DNA of 48,188 nt from Akkermansiaceae bacterium. GTDB taxonomy: Bacteria > Verrucomicrobiota > Verrucomicrobiia > Verrucomicrobiales > Akkermansiaceae. The position numbers were made by a program, and so were the translations under genes. The notes beneath the pieces are model-generated. The model searched no databases. It worked only from the letters and a program-made list of their open reading frames with translations, and had not been told where the DNA came from. Below, in pieces: positions 45,418-48,188 of this stretch. The DNA lies in contig CAIRGO010000006.1 in the NCBI GenBank assembly GCA_903878115.1, forward strand, positions 1 to 48,188, written 5' to 3'. Every line of letters starts with the position of its first letter. The stretch's first letter is position 1.

Positions 45418-46149
45418 TTATTTTACGAGAGGTAAATCGGTGAAAACACCTTGTGCTGCTTTGGTGGAAATTTTCTGATTCCGCGCATAGGCATCTCCAG
45501 CAGCTGTGCGGATAGCTGTAACGTTTTGATTTTTCGCCCATGGAACGATGGCATCGTGCAGCAGAAAGGCACCAGGATACATGAATTGTTCGGTCAATAA
45601 AATAGGACGCGCTTGCAACGATGTGAGCCGTTGGTGGAAATACGGATTGCTTTTACAGCATAGCACAATCGCATCACATTTTTTGTTAGGGTTGCCTTCA
45701 GGAAGTGCAATATTACGATCCATCAATACGTTGTGACCGATGTATGCAACCAGTTGGAACTCACCTGAGAGCATTGTTTTTTCAAATGCTTGCATACAAG
45801 CTGTGATTTCACTGCCACGCCATGCTTCGGCACAAAGCTCTAACGAAAGCGTGGCGTTGGTGAAATACAATCGCTCCATTATTCGTTTATCATCTGGTGT
45901 TTCTTTGCGCAGGATTTTCCAGGATTTGCTTGCCTTGAAGTAGGATGAAAGTCCATCGGTGCAGCCCCAATAAAGATTTTCCGCTGGTATATTGCCGTCG
46001 CCGATTTTTGCCGGCACTGGCGCAATGCCTTGTGATTTGTTATCACACAGCGCAACGAATGCTTTGATGCGTCGCAGTTCTTCTGCGCGAGAAATACTGA
46101 TCAGTAATAACGAGCAAACGCAGACGAACAATGAGAGCATTTTATGCAT
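45418..46149 (-). CDS. conserved secreted protein of unknown function
   Basis: A 243-residue exported protein with signal peptide MHKMLSLFVCVCSLLLISISRA (cleavage after about residue 22). The mature part begins FVALCDNKSQGIAPVPAKIGDG and includes NLYWGCTDGLSSYFKASKSWKI and LVAYIGHNVLMDRNIALP. The last third has CDAIVLCCKSNPYFHQRL and ARPILLTEQFMYPGAFLLHDAI. This set of blocks recalls a hypothetical family I have seen in several Gram-negative phyla, with a conserved GHN and a CKS pair that suggest an enzyme. No known catalytic motif is evident. Its ATG overlaps the pyruvate kinase stop by 8 bp. Confidence 0.75.
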   Translation of the reverse strand: MHKMLSLFVCVCSLLLISISRAEELRRIKAFVALCDNKSQGIAPVPAKIGDGNIPAENLYWGCTDGLSSYFKASKSWKILRKETPDDKRIMERLYFTNATLSLELCAEAWRGSEITACMQAFEKTMLSGEFQLVAYIGHNVLMDRNIALPEGNPNKKCDAIVLCCKSNPYFHQRLTSLQARPILLTEQFMYPGAFLLHDAIVPWAKNQNVTAIRTAAGDAYARNQKISTKAAQGVFTDLPLVK

Positions 46150-47572
46150 GGTAGAGTAAGATCGAGTTCGCTGTGAAATGATCGGATAGCATATCAGAAA
46201 CGATCACGATTGGCGTGCCTGGTTGTGCCAAGTTGTTCTGACGCAAAATCTCAGCGGCACGTTGGATTGTTTCATCAATAGTGGGAGAAAAGGCTAATTG
46301 AAATGAAGTCACTCCACGGGATAGCGCAAGTTGACGACAAACGCGGTCTTTCGGCGAGAACGCATACAAGGGGGTGCGAGGACGTAGTAGAGCTGCGTGG
46401 TTCGCGACAATGCCTCGCCGTGTGAGGATGATCAAACACGCGCCGGGCAGGGAGTCAGCAAGGATCACAGCAGCACGACAGGTTTTTTGTCGTTCATCGC
46501 GCAGAATGGCGTGCTCTGCATAACCAAGGCCACCGCTGCGTTCGATGCGGGATGAAATGCGCACCAATGCTTCCATGCAGCGTAGGGGATAAGCGCCCAC
46601 CGAAGTTTCTCCAGAAAGCATTAAAGCATCAGCTTCTTCGAAGGTGGCGTTAGAAACATCGGTGACTTCCGCACGTGTGGGCGTCGGATTGCTGATCATT
46701 GACTCTAACAATTGTGTCGCCACAATGACGCGTCGGCCTAGTTCGTGACATCGGCGAACGATCCTACGCTGTAAAATAGGAAGTTCCTCAAACTCTACTT
46801 CCACTCCGAGATCGCCGCGAGCAATCATGATCACATCGGTTGCTTGAATGATAGAGTCGATATTTCGGATGGCCTCTTGATCTTCGATCTTGGCGATGAT
46901 TTGCGCGCTACCTTCCAATTTTTCCATGGCGGTGCGTAGTTCGCGGACATGCGCAGCATCGCGCACAAATGATCCGGCCACATAATCAGCATCACATTCC
47001 ACGGCAAGAGCGAGGTCGATATGATCTTTTTCGGTGAGGGCAGGTAAGTTCAAACGCACTCCAGGAAGGTTGATGTGTCTCCGCGAACCAAGCTTTCCAG
47101 GTGTTTTTACCAAGCAGGTGATGGCATCAGGGCGCACACTTTTGATCAACATTAGCAATACTCCGTTATCCACCACTAGGGTATTGCCTTCACTCACGTC
47201 ATCCATCAAACCACCATAATTCACTGTGGTGGAAAGAGGAATGGTGGCTTCAGCTTCAGGTTTACGAAATTCGACCAAATCGCCTTCTTTGAGCTCAAAG
47301 GGAGTAGGCAGATCACCAGTGCGAATCGATGGGCCTGTTAGATCAAAAAGAACTGCGATATGAGCATTGCGGATGGACGCTTGCTTGCGCACCCGGCGAT
47401 TCATTTCTGTCGCCCAATCATGCTTGGCGTGAGACATGTTAAGTCGAAAAACATCCGCCCCGATATCGATGAGAGCTCCAATCGTTTCTTCTGACTCAGT
47501 GGCTGGTCCTAGAGTGCAAATAAATTTTGTGCGTGGTTGTGTCGGCATGGCCCTTGATGCAACAGCATTCAT
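46142..47572 (-). CDS. pyk: pyruvate kinase
   Basis: A 476-residue glycolytic enzyme transferring phosphate from phosphoenolpyruvate to ADP. The opening block RTKFICTLGPATES (about residues 14-27) and RLNMSHAKHDW supply the substrate Arg and Asn. The active-site helix is AQIIAKIEDQEAIRNIDSIIQATDVIMIARGDLGVEV with the catalytic Lys. VIVATQLLESMISNPTPTRAEVTDVSNA is the conserved ATQMLESM signature with small changes. The C-terminal regulatory domain is present. ATG 47572 gives the longest form; ATG 47548 (MPTQPRTKF) fits the family start better. It heads a minus-strand run with the secreted protein and rarA. Confidence 0.96.
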   Translation of the reverse strand: MNAVASRAMPTQPRTKFICTLGPATESEETIGALIDIGADVFRLNMSHAKHDWATEMNRRVRKQASIRNAHIAVLFDLTGPSIRTGDLPTPFELKEGDLVEFRKPEAEATIPLSTTVNYGGLMDDVSEGNTLVVDNGVLLMLIKSVRPDAITCLVKTPGKLGSRRHINLPGVRLNLPALTEKDHIDLALAVECDADYVAGSFVRDAAHVRELRTAMEKLEGSAQIIAKIEDQEAIRNIDSIIQATDVIMIARGDLGVEVEFEELPILQRRIVRRCHELGRRVIVATQLLESMISNPTPTRAEVTDVSNATFEEADALMLSGETSVGAYPLRCMEALVRISSRIERSGGLGYAEHAILRDERQKTCRAAVILADSLPGACLIILTRRGIVANHAALLRPRTPLYAFSPKDRVCRQLALSRGVTSFQLAFSPTIDETIQRAAEILRQNNLAQPGTPIVIVSDMLSDHFTANSILLYHA

Positions 47573-47736
47573 GCCAACATGGCAAGGAAAAGAAGACGCT
47601 CAGGCTTGACCGCTATCGCCCTTCGATATTTGAGAGTCTCCTGCGCATAGACCCGCCCTGGCGCGCCATCAAGGAATGGATTCTCGATGACGAACCGGAT
47701 CTCGGTGCGTTCAAATCTTTCTCCCGCAACCTTTAA
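47557..47736 (+). CDS. possible 59-residue protein or gene remnant, unrecognised
   Basis: The frame from ATG 47557 to TAA 47734 overlaps the start of pyk by 16 bp on the opposite strand. The C-terminal part reads like real protein (RYRPSIFESLLRIDPPW, then IKEWILDDEPDLGAFKSF), acidic and helical with two Trp. The N-terminal codons are less convincing, and an ATG at 47579 in the neighbouring frame hints at a frameshift. A terminator starts 5 nt after the stop, which supports transcription in this direction. Confidence 0.35.
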   Translation: MQQHSCQHGKEKKTLRLDRYRPSIFESLLRIDPPWRAIKEWILDDEPDLGAFKSFSRNL

Positions 47737-47740
47737 AAAT

Positions 47741-47778
47741 CCCTTGTTCCATAACGGTTCAAGGGTTTTTTATTTTTT
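47741..47778 (+). terminator. intrinsic terminator after the small open frame
   Basis: CCCTTG (47741-47746) pairs with CAAGGG (47760-47765); inside, CC (47749-47750) can pair with GG (47756-47757). Five or six T and further T-rich sequence follow. The next 150 nt, up to 47927, hold an 8-bp direct repeat CGTAGACA (47792-47799 and 47804-47811) and nothing else I can support. Confidence 0.7.
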
Positions 47779-47927
47779 ACGCGGTGGCGCTCGTAGACAA
47801 TTTCGTAGACACTTTATTACCAATCCTATATTCCATAAGCCTTTGCGGGTGCGTGTTTTGATTTTCCTTTGCCGTTGCTACGATTGCGGCTTGTTTTATG
47901 TCTGCAAAAAAAATTTCGCATAGGCAC

Positions 47928-47964
47928 AAAAAACCCCGACTCGCTGGCTAGAGCAAATCAGGGG
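47928..47964 (-). terminator. terminator of the gene running off the right edge
   Basis: On the minus strand, CCCC (47961-47964) pairs with GGGG (47934-47937), with inner GA-TC and GAG-CTC pairs and a bulge. Six T follow (A at 47928-47933). It lies about 29 nt beyond the stop of the partial gene at 47993. Confidence 0.65.
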
Positions 47965-47992
47965 AAGCGCAATGAGTAACGCTTGAAGTATT

Positions 47993-48188
47993 TTATTCGG
48001 GCAATGCCAAGCCTTCACGCTCTAAGAATCCAAGTGGATCGCTTGCCGCTTCTTTGCGCGTGGCTTCGAGTTCTGCGAGCAGCTTGGTGATTTTGGATTG
48101 CACCGCATGTCGCTCGGAGTCATTGCTAAAAAGTGAATTGTCACTTACAGAAAGTTCTGCAGCTCGTTTTTCGCCTGCATCCGTGATC
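47993..48188 (-). CDS. C-terminal fragment of an unrecognised protein
   Basis: An open frame enters from the right edge and ends in TAA at 47993-47995. The last 64 residues are visible: a charged helical stretch (SERHAVQSKITKLLAELEAT) that could form a coiled coil, then DPLGFLEREGLALPE. The start lies outside the window. The strong terminator downstream supports a real gene. No family can be assigned from this tail. Confidence 0.7.
   Translation of the reverse strand, partial: ITDAGEKRAAELSVSDNSLFSNDSERHAVQSKITKLLAELEATRKEAASDPLGFLEREGLALPE

Noticed and set aside
47700-47740. tRNA 3' end suggested by a TTCAAAT T-loop-like string
   Set aside because: The flanking five-base arms do not pair as a T-stem and no acceptor, anticodon or D arm can be built upstream.
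47792-47811. Start of a CRISPR array or iteron from the CGTAGACA direct repeat
   Set aside because: Only two 8-bp copies 12 nt apart; no further units and no associated genes.

Overview
The window looks like a chromosomal segment of a Verrucomicrobiota (PVC superphylum) bacterium of middling GC content. The main pointer is the linked pair of a large secreted haem-c protein of the DUF1587/1592/1588/1585 type and a Tat-exported DUF1552 protein, which is typical of Planctomycetes and Verrucomicrobia. The many secreted or lipid-anchored proteins of unknown function and the near absence of Shine-Dalgarno sequences agree with this. I see no rRNA, tRNA, CRISPR array, insertion sequence or prophage. 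Most of the window is ordinary housekeeping and envelope biology.

Layout. 1-3.7 kb: the tail of a histidinol-phosphate aminotransferase, an ABC-2 exporter with a TPR-like partner, and a metallophosphoesterase. 4.0-6.2 kb: a sugar-metabolism pair (xylose-isomerase-like TIM barrel and Gfo/Idh/MocA dehydrogenase) closed by a perfect 14-bp terminator stem. 6.4-9.0 kb: a polysaccharide-deacetylase lipoprotein and a dynamin-like GTPase. 9.0-14.6 kb, minus strand: HPr-like protein, nadB, an unlisted 43-residue membrane peptide, and pyruvate carboxylase. 14.8-18.9 kb: a beta-propeller protein, acpS, a zinc-ribbon/TPM pair and trmO. 18.9-26.8 kb: a lipase, a small secreted protein, an SLC13 transporter, the DUF1552/DUF1592 pair and a glycine-zipper lipoprotein; a gap next to the last of these holds decayed coding fragments. 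26.9-33.7 kb: acnA, a secreted nuclease with helix-hairpin-helix motifs, a small membrane protein, leuC, leuD and rpe. 33.8-40.3 kb: an unusual aldo/keto reductase, a secreted protein whose signal peptide is cut by a TAG, a MidA-type methyltransferase, a class A PBP and a zinc-ribbon membrane protein. 40.3-47.6 kb, mostly minus strand: M16 peptidase and ispD, then transglutaminase, rarA, an uncharacterised secreted protein and pyruvate kinase. A truncated gene runs off the right end.

How the genes fit together. Central carbon metabolism is scattered through the window: pyruvate kinase, pyruvate carboxylase, aconitase, rpe and HPr. So are biosynthetic steps: leucine (leuCD), NAD (nadB), isoprenoids (ispD) and acyl-carrier activation (acpS). 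Cell-wall and envelope functions are the class A PBP, the NodB deacetylase, the glycine-zipper lipoprotein and the exporter.

Most notable observations. (1) Several first-in-operon genes have a recognisable -35/-10 pair whose -10 box ends only 8-12 nt before the start codon, implying leaderless or ultra-short-leader transcripts. Clear Shine-Dalgarno sites are almost absent; the one perfect exception is at 17013-17020. (2) The class A PBP keeps an intact glycosyltransferase but its transpeptidase has lost the catalytic Ser and Lys of SxxK and the Asn of SxN. (3) An aldo/keto reductase lacks two residues of the catalytic tetrad. (4) An in-frame TAG sits inside a signal peptide. These are readings of sequence and motifs; no database search was possible.
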